A DNA stretch of 64,000 bases, taken from the NCBI GenBank assembly GCA_022539475.1, contig VCMS01000068.1:1-64000 (forward strand), written 5' to 3'. The stretch's first letter is position 1, and each line of letters begins with the position of its first letter. The notes below the pieces were generated by a model, which saw only the letters and a program-made list of their open reading frames with translations, ran no database searches and was not told where the DNA came from. Origin of the DNA: Gracilaria domingensis (Eukaryota; Rhodophyta; Florideophyceae; Gracilariales; Gracilariaceae). This document shows positions 32,490 through 42,789 of this stretch, piece after piece. Both the position numbers and the translations under genes were made by a program.

Positions 32490-32977
32490 GTATATACAAA
32501 AGCGACTATGAACGCGTATCCGACGCTGTATGATTGTGCTCTGGTGTTTTGCTAACGCGCCGCAGACCAACTTGTTAGCTACTGACTAGCCATGTCAAAA
32601 GTTCTCAACTATGGGAGGTGCTAGTAAAACACCCCTGTTTTATCCAGTAGCTACGAGTAACACATGGTTTTGTAGGCCGTCTACAATCGTTGTTCGCAGA
32701 GCATTCTAAACAAGTCAATTGCGTGTGTTGTTGAGTCGTTTAATTCTATGTGTTCCATTTTGCAAGCCTCCCCAACCAGCCCTCCCCTTCCGCGACCGCC
32801 CCAACCGCGCACGCCTTCTACCCCCACACCCTATTTCCTCCTACCGTACTACTGTAGCCTAAAACGCAGCGCGCCGTTCCTATCAGACACCAGCCGTTAG
32901 GCGTCCATAATCGAACTGAACCATTTGCTCGTGAAGAGTAAAGTACACAGCACTCGCACGTATGCCTACGCAGTACT
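32490..32977. other. Intergenic region between convergent genes
   Basis: About 490 bp between the stop of RPL10A and the stop of the convergent E2-variant gene. It serves as the 3' untranslated ends of both. Nothing recognisable inside. Confidence 0.4.
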
Positions 32978-33753
32978 TTAGAACTCGGTTCCCTCAGGCG
33001 GTTGTGGCAACCTGCGGTTGTGCGACGACGCCATCTCCTTTCGCAGTTCAAGAAGCAGAGTCTCAATGCCGTAGTTTCGTGACCAGCTGCGCAGAATATG
33101 GCAGCGAGCTGGGTCTACGTTGCCGGTGTGCCTTGATACAGAGTGCATGTTGATCTTGGTGATGAAACGGATTGAGGGTGGTTGGTTGGGGTATTTGTCG
33201 CCGCAAATGATAGAGAGCGCGTAGATTTTGTTCTCGAATACCGTCTGCAACGGCGATTGAGGGAGGAAGAGCAGGTGTGGCGGTTAGACATGTGTGTGAT
33301 AATGTAAACGTGACGTACAGTGTGGGGTTGGTTTAAAACGCGCGAGCGTTGGAACGGAGCGTGGTGGTGGGAGTTTGAATTGAAGGTATGGCATGTTGAG
33401 TACGTTTTACAGACGTGGTGCAGCGGCAAGGAGAAAAGAAAGGAGAAAGCTTACGTTTATGGGACCGAGAATCGTACCATTCCATCTAGAGAGCGTAATG
33501 TCATCGGCGTCCTTCAAGCCGTAGCTAACCGAGCCATCACCCACTCCATGCTCCCCGCGGTCCAATTCCTCCAGCAAACGAAAGCTGCGCGGGACTGCGC
33601 GGACGAGACGAGAGAAGCAACGCAAGCGCGCGACGCACAGTGTGAGCGACGGGGGCACGGGGGCAACGCAACAGGCGCGATGGGGCGGACGTCGGTGAGC
33701 AGGCACTTACCTTCGACGGAGGACTCGCTGACAATACGTGATCGAGAGTTCAT
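32978..33753 (-). CDS. Ubiquitin-conjugating enzyme E2 variant (MMS2/UEV1 type), three exons
   Basis: Three exons join in phase: 33,711-33,753, 33,455-33,594 and 32,978-33,244. They encode 149 residues, the usual UEV length. Both introns are GT-AG: 33,595-33,710 (GTAAGTG to GCGCAG) and 33,245-33,454 (GTAAGC to TTGCAG). The product reads [40 protein letters not shown], then [16 protein letters not shown] and ends [10 protein letters not shown], a close match to MMS2/UBE2V. As in that family, the cysteine of active E2s is absent. The protein pairs with Ubc13 to build Lys63-linked ubiquitin chains in DNA-damage tolerance and signalling. It is divergent from the myristoylation-signal gene at 34,299. 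Confidence 0.93.
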
Positions 33754-34139
33754 GGTTGCGCAAGGACGCGAAGAAGACGCACAGCGAAGCACGGCGTCGA
33801 CGACGGAAGGCGCGAGCAACCGTCAACCAAGCGGCGCGATGGAACGGGGGCGGCGCGCAACGCGCACCGACAGCCGCCACACACGACGGCGACACGCGGC
33901 GCGTGCACCCAACAACGCAACTCAAGACGGCGAGCTGTAAGCGCGCGCCCGCTGTAAGGCGCGCGAGTGTAAAGCGCGCTGGTTGGAGCGCGATGACGTG
34001 CACTTGGCGCCACACAGCGGCGACGCCATTGGCGCTTGCGATTGGACGCAGCGATCCGCGCGCTCTCTCGCACACGTGGCAGCGCACTGCGCTGCGCTTA
34101 TCGCCACTCGCGCTGCGCCAGCCGCTGCGCCTCGATTGT

Positions 34140-34298
34140 TTGTCCGCCCCTTTCCCCTCCTCTCCCCTTCCGCCGCGCCTTCGTTCCCACCCCCACGGTC
34201 CCCCCTTCCCCCTCCCCCTCCCTTCCCCCCTCCCCCTTCCCCCTTCCCCCTTCCCCCTTCCCCCTTCCCCCTTCCCCCTTCCCCCTTCCCCGTCCCCT
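34140..34298 (+). promoter_or_regulatory. Pyrimidine-rich leader with CCCCCTT tandem repeat
   Basis: The 160 bases before the ATG at 34,299 are almost pure C and T on the coding strand. They end in about 12 tandem copies of a 7-mer CCCCCTT-type unit (about 34,205-34,290). It is probably transcribed as 5' leader or core promoter. The unit would be prone to length change. Confidence 0.7.
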
Positions 34299-37200
34299 AT
34301 GGGAAACACCGTCAGCAGGAGTCACATCCGCGACGCCGAGCGCGGCGTCGCCAGGACCACCCGTGAGAACACGCGCCGTAACGCCGTTCCCGTGCCAGTC
34401 CCGTCGCATCAACCGCCGTCGCTATCCTCCACCAGCACCGAGTTGCAACCGTCCGACTTCCATATCCACCAAGCCCCGCGCTCTATCTCCTTCCCGGACC
34501 ATTCCGTCCCGCCTGTCTGCTCTCCGCACGACGCCCATCGCCTCCGTCTGCAAGCTGCCACACCTTCTTCAATTCCAATCCCTGTCACCAAGCGTCGCGC
34601 CAGACATGTTTCCGCCGACATTCCGCTCGTCTCGCCAGTCCCTCAAGCTACCTCTCCCTCCGCTCGCTCCAACTCTGCGCAGGACTCTCTTATTGCAATT
34701 GCGCCAGCTCAGCCGCCTTTGCTGGATCCCTCATTGTCCTCAACTGCTTTCAGTCTGTGTCATGCCGCTCGCACCCACTCACCGCCGCGCGTTGACAAGC
34801 CGCCACGTGCTCGGAAGGTTGTCAGTTTCAATGAGAACGTGCGCGTCGTCACCTATCCCTGTGACAATTCGAGCGGTTATTCTTCCGGTGGTGAGCAAGC
34901 TTCTGATGGAACGTATTCGGATAAGGCCCGCAGAAAACGCGGCAGAAGCGTCTTTCGTCTGTTGCACAGAGTGTCTGGTTTCGAGCCGGAACCCACTGGT
35001 TGTTTTTCGGGGCAATATGATGCTTGCTGTGGTTTGTTGAACACTGCTGCCGACAGCGCCTATCAAGATTCTCCGGCACAACCTCAAGTAAGTCAGACCA
35101 GAAGGCTTGATTACCAATCTCCAAAGCAACCACAGCATGCAGAAAGTGATCGCCTATCATACACCACCAAGAACCGTAAAGTGTCCAAGCCATCAGCAGA
35201 AGCCTATCCGCTTGCAGAAAGCGATGCTGTTATTGATGACTTTGATTACACTATCCGCCAAGATTCGCTCAATGAACCCTCCAATCTATCTCAAGCGATC
35301 AACCCCTTCAACGAACACCCTATTCCAGAAGCTGCAAACCGTTCCAACTCTTCGTTCGATATTTCTCCACTTTGGCAACGTCTGAAACATGTCGATGAGC
35401 TGGATGATATTGATCACAGCCGACGCACTTCACCCCCGCGCATTTCTGACCCGGACGAAGACGATGAAGTCAGACCTGTGCCGCAACCATCTGTGCGTCT
35501 CAAGCGAAGTCGCCAGTCAAAGACCTCTTCCATATCACACTCCCGCAGTAATCGTCCCCTCCCGAAACCATCACGCTCTAGTTCCGCTTCAGCGCAGACC
35601 AAAACCCAAGCAGGTCGCCAAAAGAGCAAGCGCAGTGTCCCCAATGTCGACGTCGATGGAATACCAGCAACCATCTCGACAGGCGTGTATGAGGATACGT
35701 CCAGGCAATCGCTTTCAACACCAGAACTCGAGACACCAGGTGAGATTAGGAAGACGAAATCCTTGGAATCTTCAGTCAAGCATGCAGATAAGTCTGCCTT
35801 CCCAAGATCGGCTTCCGCCTCCAAACCACCGCTACCGCGCTCAAGATCTTCTGCATGTGAATCTGAACCGTCTTTTGCTGCCTTGCAGGTAGTGAATCAC
35901 AAATCGGCTTCTTTCCCGTCCTCATCAGACCGCCCCGGGATTCTGGTTCAAATCAGAGGTTCTGATCGAATGCCTAACGTGGATTCGCAATTCGAGAAGA
36001 AATCGGTACCAAGTATGTCAAGTGAGGATCCCCTGGCATCGAAAAAGCCACCGCTTCCGAATCGGAGGACTTCTCAACTCGCTGAGGAGAAGAAGACATT
36101 TATGCAAGCAATTGCGGTGCATACTGAGAACGCGCTACAGATTCCCACTGACGAAACAACTCACACTATTCTCCCTGTTCCCCAATCTCAAGCAAACATC
36201 AGAGATACCTTCGAGAAGGGTTCTCAAACCGCCAATACTGTCACAAAACGTATCAAGAGTGACGAAGTCCGGCACGAAGTGGAAATCAAACCAGATGCTT
36301 TTGGAGCCTTGAGCTCCCCTCTCACACCGGACTCGAAGACCGAAAAGTCATTCTCGTTCAAATCGTTGCAAAGCGTTGGGAGGGAAACAATAGGTGCTTC
36401 AGGGCAAGCCCGACGCAGTTCTGAAGCTCAAGAGACCTTGTCATCGCAAGTATCGAGAGCGTTCAACAGACGGAGCAGGTCTGGGACTTCTTCGTCTCAA
36501 ACTCATGAAAAGTTCGCAGACATTTCTTTCGAGCATACCAAAAGCGATTCCATGATAACCGCAAAGCGGACAAATGAAGTGCATGGTTACAGAGAAAGAG
36601 GAACATCACAAACTCGCAATGCCCAAGAATATGGGGAACATGGTAGCGAGCAGCATTCTAGCGCAACCCTAGCTGGGCTCTCAGATATTCAAACTACTCA
36701 CGTTGAAGAGCAAGAAGTGCCTCGCATTGATGACTCTTTTGGTAGCCAAGTTGCTGTGGATCCAGGACATGCTCTTCCAGATGCTAGTCTCACAACATCT
36801 TCCGATATTGAAAACAGTGCGCCTTCCACTGGGAATCTCGTTCCAACTGTTGTAGATCCGAATGCGGCCGAACCAGTTTCTCTTTCATCCAAGAGTTTCC
36901 GTAGCCGTAACAACAGAATCAGTGCGAATCTCCGATACACATACGCTGAAGACGAGTCCTTGACGTTTTCTGCTCTGAACGAAGAAGACCAGCTTGTCAA
37001 CGAGCCAGTGTCAAAACTGTCTATTCCAAAGGTTAGGTCTGGAATATCTTCCAGTCCAAAAGCTGGAAACTGTGAAGACGTGGACATTTTTGAAGCTGCA
37101 AACCGTGCCGCTGTTGACATCAATGCGTTGGTGGAACAGTCAAAAGAAAATGATTCCGCAGTGGGAAGCTTAGACGGGCTTGACTTGGAGCCAGCCGTCA

Positions 37201-38405
37201 TGCCCGGAGATGATGACTACTCGGTGGCTCCAATATCACCTATTCAGAACTTTACGCCAGTTGCTGGCATTTACTATGGAAACTCGTCGCTATCAGAAGA
37301 AGCAATGTCTCCGGAGGAAGTTGTATCAGATAAGGTTGGAGTCGCAGAATACCCTGAATATGAAGTCTTGAGAGTTGGGGAGAACGAGAACGAAGACTCT
37401 GTGTTTGGTTCTGAACCTAACACTCCTGTATCTAAAGAAAATTCTGGATGGCGGGATGCGCGGCCGAAGAGATCTCGGGATCTCAGCGAGCAGGTGAGAG
37501 ACTCTGTCGCAGTGCAACTTGCGAGTTTGTCTTCCATTCACGGAGGCCGTGGTGCAGGTGACAGGACTACTGGGAAAATGGTCCCCGAAGTCTTACTGCG
37601 TGATTGGTCTGGGAATACTCCCATCGAGCCAACTGTGGAAGTATTCGATTCTGCTCCTAACTCTAGGTCTTCGGCAGCACAAATCTTTCGCACAGATCGG
37701 TTCCCACGGGATATCCAGGGAAATAACGGGACCTATGATTCTAGGCCCGGTAACACTTCGAACGCCGAAGTCCGTGACCGACTCCAAGGAGTCAAGGATC
37801 GTCTGTTTCGTGTTTCTACACATTCCACAGATGAATGGCGCTCAACTCAGGATTCAGCTCATGCACGGCACGGTTCCGAGCAATTTTCCACACCTGGCTT
37901 CCCTCGAGGGAATATTGGTGAGGTGATTCCTGAAGACGAAGGCTCTACAGCTGCGGATGAGGGTCGTGCAAACGGACGACTGAGCCATTCCATGCCTTTT
38001 GAACGTGGAAGTCGCTCTAGAGGTAATGGGCGAAGCCGAACTTTCGAGCCGGCTCTGCCAAAAGCTTTCGCCGTAGATCCAGTTTTGCAGGACTTTCAAG
38101 TGCCCGTGACGCGAAAATCATTATCAGAAGCTGGAGGTAGGAGAAGAGGCTTGGATCAGAATACAGCATTTGTTGACGAAGAATCTTATGCTGGAAATAC
38201 GCGGAATGTGAGGAAAGCGGACTTGGGTTTCAAACCACCCAGCCACAACGAACGTTTGATTCACCTGCCATCAAATCACAGGCAGACGTCTGACATGGAA
38301 CATGGCGCTTCTGCGGCCAGGGAAGACACTCAAGCTTTCAGAAACGTAGTGGGAAGACTGGTGAACAGAATGCAAAGTGCAAAACGCATGCTTTCCACTA
38401 GTTGA
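34299..38405 (+). CDS. Large disordered protein with N-myristoylation signal
   Basis: From the ATG at 34,299 the protein is 1,368 residues in one exon. It opens MGNTVSRSH, a good N-myristoylation signal (Gly2, Ser6 and downstream basic residues). The rest is largely Ser/Pro/Arg/Glu-rich and looks disordered. The only cohesive pieces are KVVSFNENVRVVTYP near residues 170-185, with a following Arg/Lys-rich RRKRGRSVFRLLHRV, and a short helical C-terminus (RNVVGRLVNRMQSAKRM). No enzyme domain is visible. A membrane-anchored scaffold or signalling substrate is a plausible role, but I do not recognise a family. A much longer in-frame 5' extension overlaps the divergent E2-variant gene and the C/T repeat and is rejected. 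Confidence 0.7.
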   Translation: MGNTVSRSHIRDAERGVARTTRENTRRNAVPVPVPSHQPPSLSSTSTELQPSDFHIHQAPRSISFPDHSVPPVCSPHDAHRLRLQAATPSSIPIPVTKRRARHVSADIPLVSPVPQATSPSARSNSAQDSLIAIAPAQPPLLDPSLSSTAFSLCHAARTHSPPRVDKPPRARKVVSFNENVRVVTYPCDNSSGYSSGGEQASDGTYSDKARRKRGRSVFRLLHRVSGFEPEPTGCFSGQYDACCGLLNTAADSAYQDSPAQPQVSQTRRLDYQSPKQPQHAESDRLSYTTKNRKVSKPSAEAYPLAESDAVIDDFDYTIRQDSLNEPSNLSQAINPFNEHPIPEAANRSNSSFDISPLWQRLKHVDELDDIDHSRRTSPPRISDPDEDDEVRPVPQPSVRLKRSRQSKTSSISHSRSNRPLPKPSRSSSASAQTKTQAGRQKSKRSVPNVDVDGIPATISTGVYEDTSRQSLSTPELETPGEIRKTKSLESSVKHADKSAFPRSASASKPPLPRSRSSACESEPSFAALQVVNHKSASFPSSSDRPGILVQIRGSDRMPNVDSQFEKKSVPSMSSEDPLASKKPPLPNRRTSQLAEEKKTFMQAIAVHTENALQIPTDETTHTILPVPQSQANIRDTFEKGSQTANTVTKRIKSDEVRHEVEIKPDAFGALSSPLTPDSKTEKSFSFKSLQSVGRETIGASGQARRSSEAQETLSSQVSRAFNRRSRSGTSSSQTHEKFADISFEHTKSDSMITAKRTNEVHGYRERGTSQTRNAQEYGEHGSEQHSSATLAGLSDIQTTHVEEQEVPRIDDSFGSQVAVDPGHALPDASLTTSSDIENSAPSTGNLVPTVVDPNAAEPVSLSSKSFRSRNNRISANLRYTYAEDESLTFSALNEEDQLVNEPVSKLSIPKVRSGISSSPKAGNCEDVDIFEAANRAAVDINALVEQSKENDSAVGSLDGLDLEPAVMPGDDDYSVAPISPIQNFTPVAGIYYGNSSLSEEAMSPEEVVSDKVGVAEYPEYEVLRVGENENEDSVFGSEPNTPVSKENSGWRDARPKRSRDLSEQVRDSVAVQLASLSSIHGGRGAGDRTTGKMVPEVLLRDWSGNTPIEPTVEVFDSAPNSRSSAAQIFRTDRFPRDIQGNNGTYDSRPGNTSNAEVRDRLQGVKDRLFRVSTHSTDEWRSTQDSAHARHGSEQFSTPGFPRGNIGEVIPEDEGSTAADEGRANGRLSHSMPFERGSRSRGNGRSRTFEPALPKAFAVDPVLQDFQVPVTRKSLSEAGGRRRGLDQNTAFVDEESYAGNTRNVRKADLGFKPPSHNERLIHLPSNHRQTSDMEHGASAAREDTQAFRNVVGRLVNRMQSAKRMLSTS

Positions 38406-38743
38406 CGCTTTCCCGTACTACAAGGGATACTGCGCCGCGGAAGACCTTATCTGTATATATTTGCCAAAGCATGCACATGTCACAATCTTTATGTACGCAA
38501 CTACAGCAAACACGTTGTTCGCCATTTCACAATCTTCCGGTGTCTGCGCTGTCCTAGCTTATAACAATAACAAGAATTTGTCGAGCGACTGACCGCCCTT
38601 GAAACAGAACATGATAATACTCTGTATCACAATGTTTGGTTATGGAAAGTCCTGCAAATGCTGGTACTTGATGATACCTAGTATATGTTATGACGCGAAC
38701 GCTTCGGCACTTCCCTCCATCTGTGACTCCATTTTCGTACACC
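38406..38743. other. Intergenic region between convergent genes
   Basis: About 340 bp between the stop of the myristoylation-signal gene and the stop of the converging one-helix protein. No gene, RNA or repeat is recognised. Confidence 0.4.
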
Positions 38744-38989
38744 TTAAGCCGGTCCTACCATTCCGCCAGGCACAAAATCGCGAGCAAGTGACGCCAGAAT
38801 AGCCAAAGCGAATATTGCAAACATGATAGCAAAGCTTGTAACTCCCCAAAACGAGACATTTCCATCTTCTTGCTCGGAAGAAGAAACCTCTTCTGATTTT
38901 TGCTCATCGCTGTTTTGACTCATGCTAAAGATTGCCCGGCGAGAGCGAGTTGAAGACAAAGTAAAGCTGGGTCGCCTCGCTGTAGACAT
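38744..38989 (-). CDS. Small one-helix membrane protein, possibly organelle-targeted
   Basis: An 81-residue protein from the ATG at 38,989. Residues 1-22 (MSTARRPSFTLSSTRSRR) are basic and hydroxylated, without acidic residues, like an organelle transit peptide. An acidic Ser/Glu linker follows, then one clear transmembrane helix (VTSFAIMFAIFALAILASL) and a short tail DFVPGGMVGPA. The size and shape resemble small thylakoid or inner-mitochondrial subunits, but I do not recognise a specific one. The open frame is short, so the call rests on this coherent layout. Confidence 0.5.
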   Translation of the reverse strand: MSTARRPSFTLSSTRSRRAIFSMSQNSDEQKSEEVSSSEQEDGNVSFWGVTSFAIMFAIFALAILASLARDFVPGGMVGPA

Positions 38990-40913
38990 TTGATTGTTTA
39001 GATGCGGTAAAAAGCGAGTATGACGTACGGTTATGGTCGAGATGAACGTCATCATTTTGAATGCGCAGTATGTCTGCAAGATCAACAAATGTGTGCCAGT
39101 TGTAGCAAGTTCATATGCACGTACTCTGCTTCAGGCGTTACTCGAAAGGAGAGAATGGCACAGATGCACTCAAATGTTCAGCACCCTTGGTAGACGACTT
39201 TCTCTGCATGGCCTACCTCTACGAAGGTAGCTACCTTCGGTAGAGTTGCGAAGGGTTACCAAAGGCAATTTTGATGTGGTCGAAACTCGTGCCTCGTACG
39301 AGTGTCTTCTGAAATATCACATGATGGGTGCTCTCAATTTGTCTCAGGGGTCCCAGATTACTCACAAGAAACACGTGATCCGAGATCTCAAACTGCACAC
39401 GTGTAGATACGACTCGTGGTTGCAGGCTGCAGCCTGCAACTTGCAGGGTAGACCACTGTCTGGTCTCGTGTTCCGCAACAGCACGTCATTCATTCATTCG
39501 TTCATTGATTCATTCTACCCAAGGGTATGCAGTCGTGACTTCACGACACAATGAAGACGAACTGAACTTGAAAAGCTGCTTTTTTGGCAGTGCCACAGAA
39601 AGCGGAGAGTATCAGATCCACGCTCTCATTGAAGGATCGCCGTCATGATTTGGAGCCTTAGAAAGGATATATCTATAAGCTGTGTGAATTCTCCAAACCA
39701 AGTTGAAAGTGCTTATGCTTGAGCGCGATTACTGAGGGAGAAAGAAATGAGAATAGAAGAGCGCAAAGACGCACAGCTACGCAGGTTCGAAGCACGTAAA
39801 GCAGGAGGCAAAATTTTGAATAAGACCAGGAGTGAATCGACGTTGAACGCTACACGCATTGAACAATAGTTTATCATATAAACGTATCGCAGAGGAACGA
39901 AAAAGGTACGGCAATGTATCCTTTGAGACTGTGAACTAATCTGTCGCAGGTCGCATCTCGCACTGCGAACAAAGAATCCACATCTTTTGTCACTGGCATA
40001 TGAAATTTGCACTACGCTGAGCACTAGTCTCTATTCACCCCGGTGAGATCAACTTGTTTTGAGAATGGAGAGCAGCTTCTTTCGTCCTTATATTGAATCA
40101 TCGTCATCATGGCTATTTTAATGCCTTCGTGCAATTTCCGCAGTGGCTGCAATCTGAACATATGTTGCATGTTCTCACATTCCTAAAGGGAGTATCTAAG
40201 AAATTCTTGAGGATTATCAGATATAGAAGAAGAAGAAATGTAGAGCTGATGGCCGCTCTGTAATGACGCAACTGGAGGACGATTATCTTAGTGAGTTGGT
40301 ACAGTTCGATACAGATTCGATGGATTCTCAATGAGCAACCTTGAGCTCGTCTTATCTTAGGTCTTGAACGAATTCTAGGAATAATGCGACGAAGCACTGA
40401 AGAACCCATGAGTGTAGCTTTCGTTCAAAACCTTTCTAAAGTTTGGGACAGGGAGCGACATCCGTTCCGCCAAATACTTCTCCTAACCCAAGGATGGTTT
40501 CTAAATTGGGAACTTCAGCTCACAGAAGGGGAAACGAAGTACATTCCGCTGCAGGATTTGATTCCTAGTCTAAATCACGAACGTTAAGAAGAGCTGGACA
40601 TTTTGTTCCGCGCTGCCCTTTGACCAATGCGTCGAGAAGACATGTAATACCAGCGTAAGCGCAACGTCGTGAATTGGTTGTGCCTTTGTTGATAAGAGCA
40701 GTTCGTAGCCGTTTTAGAAAGTGAGTTATCTGTAGATGGTTTTACCGCAGCCTTGTAATTGGAGGCTATCGTCCGCATTAGGAAGAAGACTCAGTCGAAA
40801 TCACGACCCCGCCTCGCACGCTCTCTGCAGCTCTATTTGCGCTCGAACGAGAACGCACGAGCATTACGGTCGTTCGTACTCTGTAGCTCAGTTTTCAGCT
40901 TAAAACATATGAT
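38990..40913. other. Long non-coding stretch with palindromes
   Basis: About 1.9 kb without a supported gene. It holds two near-perfect palindromes: 39,217-39,245 (CTCTACGAAGGTAGCTACC and its mirror) and 39,420-39,439 (TTGCAGGCTGCAGCCTGCAA). Short open frames here have no recognisable sequence. Confidence 0.5.
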
Positions 40914-42065
40914 TTACTTTGAATGGTTTGCACCTTTGTCTCCTGCGTTCTCTACGGGGATTGCAGTGAGCAATATAGGAGGAATACGAGGTCGAAATCT
41001 AAACAGTGTTAAGGATAAAGTCGTTCTCGGCGTGAATGGTGAATCTACACTGACTCGGTACACTTTGTGTTCCTCACATGGACAGTTTCCGTTTGGCAAT
41101 TGGTCTCCAGTCTGTTTGAATCCCACGATCTCTTCCTTACTGCACCACGTCGAACCCAATACATCACACATAGTTCGGGGTGAAGAGGTCTCTTTCACCA
41201 CACATTCGCCCTCAACACCTGGAACTGGCGCAAACAGATTTCTGCTTCCAACATCCTTTTGAGAACAACGACAACCACATTTCATGATAAGTTCGGAGAT
41301 GAAAGATGCAGCTCTAGTTTCTGTCTTGCTTTTCTGCAAGACAGCATACATTATAACAAGGGTATCGATTGGTTGCGAGAAAGACGCAGTCATGCGACAT
41401 CGTTGCGATTCTGGGTTGTCGCGACCAAAAGGGCAATTCACCATCTCTTCGGATCCATAATGACCACCAGGTACGATTTGAGATTCGTTCACTTTAAGAC
41501 CCATTTGTGTCATAGCTGACCCAACGACAGTGTAGTTCTGTGCAACTAGCAGGGTTTGGTCATACAACCTCATTTTTGGTCTCACGATCTTCGCTCCTTT
41601 CAAACCGAAAACGGCCATACTCTCCTTCCATCCATCACCGGATTGAACACCCGGTTCAGCATCAATATCATCTAGATCAATTTTTGTCGGTTCGAAAGTC
41701 CATCCATTTGCGGTAAGTACAATGGCTTGCATTGAATGATACATAAGCTTCTCTCCTTCCTTCTTGACCACGCATTCATCATCAGAAAGCAAAGCTTCAT
41801 GACCAATAAGAGTATAGTTACCAGCAAACTGATTCCCAGTAGGGTTCTGAGAGTTTTCTTTGCAGTTGTTCACATCAAATCGGGTGGCTTTAATCTCTCG
41901 GAATCCATCTGTGTCGTCAAACGTCTGAACCTTATTGGGAGCTCCCAAAATCTGATGAATGGGAACGTACTTCGAGCATCCTTCCCCAACTTTTGCCAAG
42001 CTCCCAAAGATAATAATGCCAATAGCCAGAATGAACACTTCAGAATATCGGTTTGACGAAGACAT
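40914..42065 (-). CDS. Secreted Cys-containing protein of unknown function
   Basis: A 383-residue protein from the ATG at 42,065. It starts with a signal peptide or anchor (VFILAIGIIIFGSLA, followed by KVGEGCS). The body has potential N-glycosylation sites (for example NYT twice, NES) and about 17 cysteines clustered toward the C-terminal half (MKCGCRCSQKD, PNGNCPCEEHK), which fits an extracellular disulphide-bonded domain. A second hydrophobic, Pro-rich stretch near the end is too polar for a firm transmembrane call. I recognise no family. A cell-surface or extracellular-matrix role is an inference from the layout. Confidence 0.65.
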   Translation of the reverse strand: MSSSNRYSEVFILAIGIIIFGSLAKVGEGCSKYVPIHQILGAPNKVQTFDDTDGFREIKATRFDVNNCKENSQNPTGNQFAGNYTLIGHEALLSDDECVVKKEGEKLMYHSMQAIVLTANGWTFEPTKIDLDDIDAEPGVQSGDGWKESMAVFGLKGAKIVRPKMRLYDQTLLVAQNYTVVGSAMTQMGLKVNESQIVPGGHYGSEEMVNCPFGRDNPESQRCRMTASFSQPIDTLVIMYAVLQKSKTETRAASFISELIMKCGCRCSQKDVGSRNLFAPVPGVEGECVVKETSSPRTMCDVLGSTWCSKEEIVGFKQTGDQLPNGNCPCEEHKVYRVSVDSPFTPRTTLSLTLFRFRPRIPPILLTAIPVENAGDKGANHSK

Positions 42066-42654
42066 GGTGTACGCGTTGAATCACAAATCCGAATTGAGCT
42101 ATCCGTCTCGAATGATGTGTCCGATTGAGATATCGAAGCTACAATGAGCTTTTATAGTGCTCCTCATTCTCAGCGTCGGTAGAAGAAGAACAGAAAGCAG
42201 TCTTCACCGGGTAATATTGATTCGAAGTGTGACAAGGTTTAGGGTTCTCCTGCACCTTTCTCTCACAGATAATGGAATGGGGCCGTCCTTGAGAATTCGA
42301 GTACAAGCATCGATAAGCGGAAGCCCATTGGTTTCGGGAATGCGGCGTAGGTTTGTCACGTCACCGCCCCGGCAGATCGGCCTGGAATAGCTTCTTTGTG
42401 CCATGCTTCGAATTGGACTGTGCTATATCTCTCTCGCTCTCTCTCTATGGATGTATCCATAGCCCAGTTCCTCTCGAGTCCAGTGGCATGAAGTCCATGG
42501 CTCTGAACTTCAGAGTCTGAAGCCCACGTCGCATTCGTCCCAAAATTCATTAGAAGATGGTGTCCAACGTGACAGCAGCTACTGGAAATCGTACGAATTA
42601 TGGCATAGTTGCTCGTGAAGCCTATGTCCGTGAAACTAGGAGAAGCAGAACTAT
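42066..42654. other. Non-coding stretch with CT microsatellite
   Basis: About 590 bp between the secreted-protein start and the first LINE tail. It includes a TCTCTC tract at about 42,428-42,447 followed by ATGGATGTATCCATAG, a small palindrome. The promoter of the secreted protein should lie at its left end. Confidence 0.45.
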
Positions 42655-42765
42655 CGATGGAACTCTCTCTCTCTCTCTGTTTATGGGAATTCTAACCTAA
42701 TTCCGGCATAATGTAGACCGTTTCTCTTGAAGGAAACGCTCTCTCAGTAGAAAGGTGATGGAAGT
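42655..42765 (-). repeat. LINE 3'-tail copy B, inverted
   Basis: Read on the minus strand it shows the order AGCGTTTCCTTCAAGAGAAACG, GCCGGAATTAGGTTAGAATTCCC and an AG tract. That is the same hairpin, GCCGGAATTAGG block and GA tail as the LINE at 44,160-44,260. It lies back to back with the LINE remnant that follows. Confidence 0.65.
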
Positions 42766-42789
42766 CAAACTACAAGACTGACTTTTCTG

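Noticed and set aside
33738-34298. An N-terminal extension of the myristoylation-signal protein
   Set aside because: It would overlap the first exon of the divergent E2-variant gene and read through the C/T repeat; the MGNTVS start at 34,299 is far more plausible.
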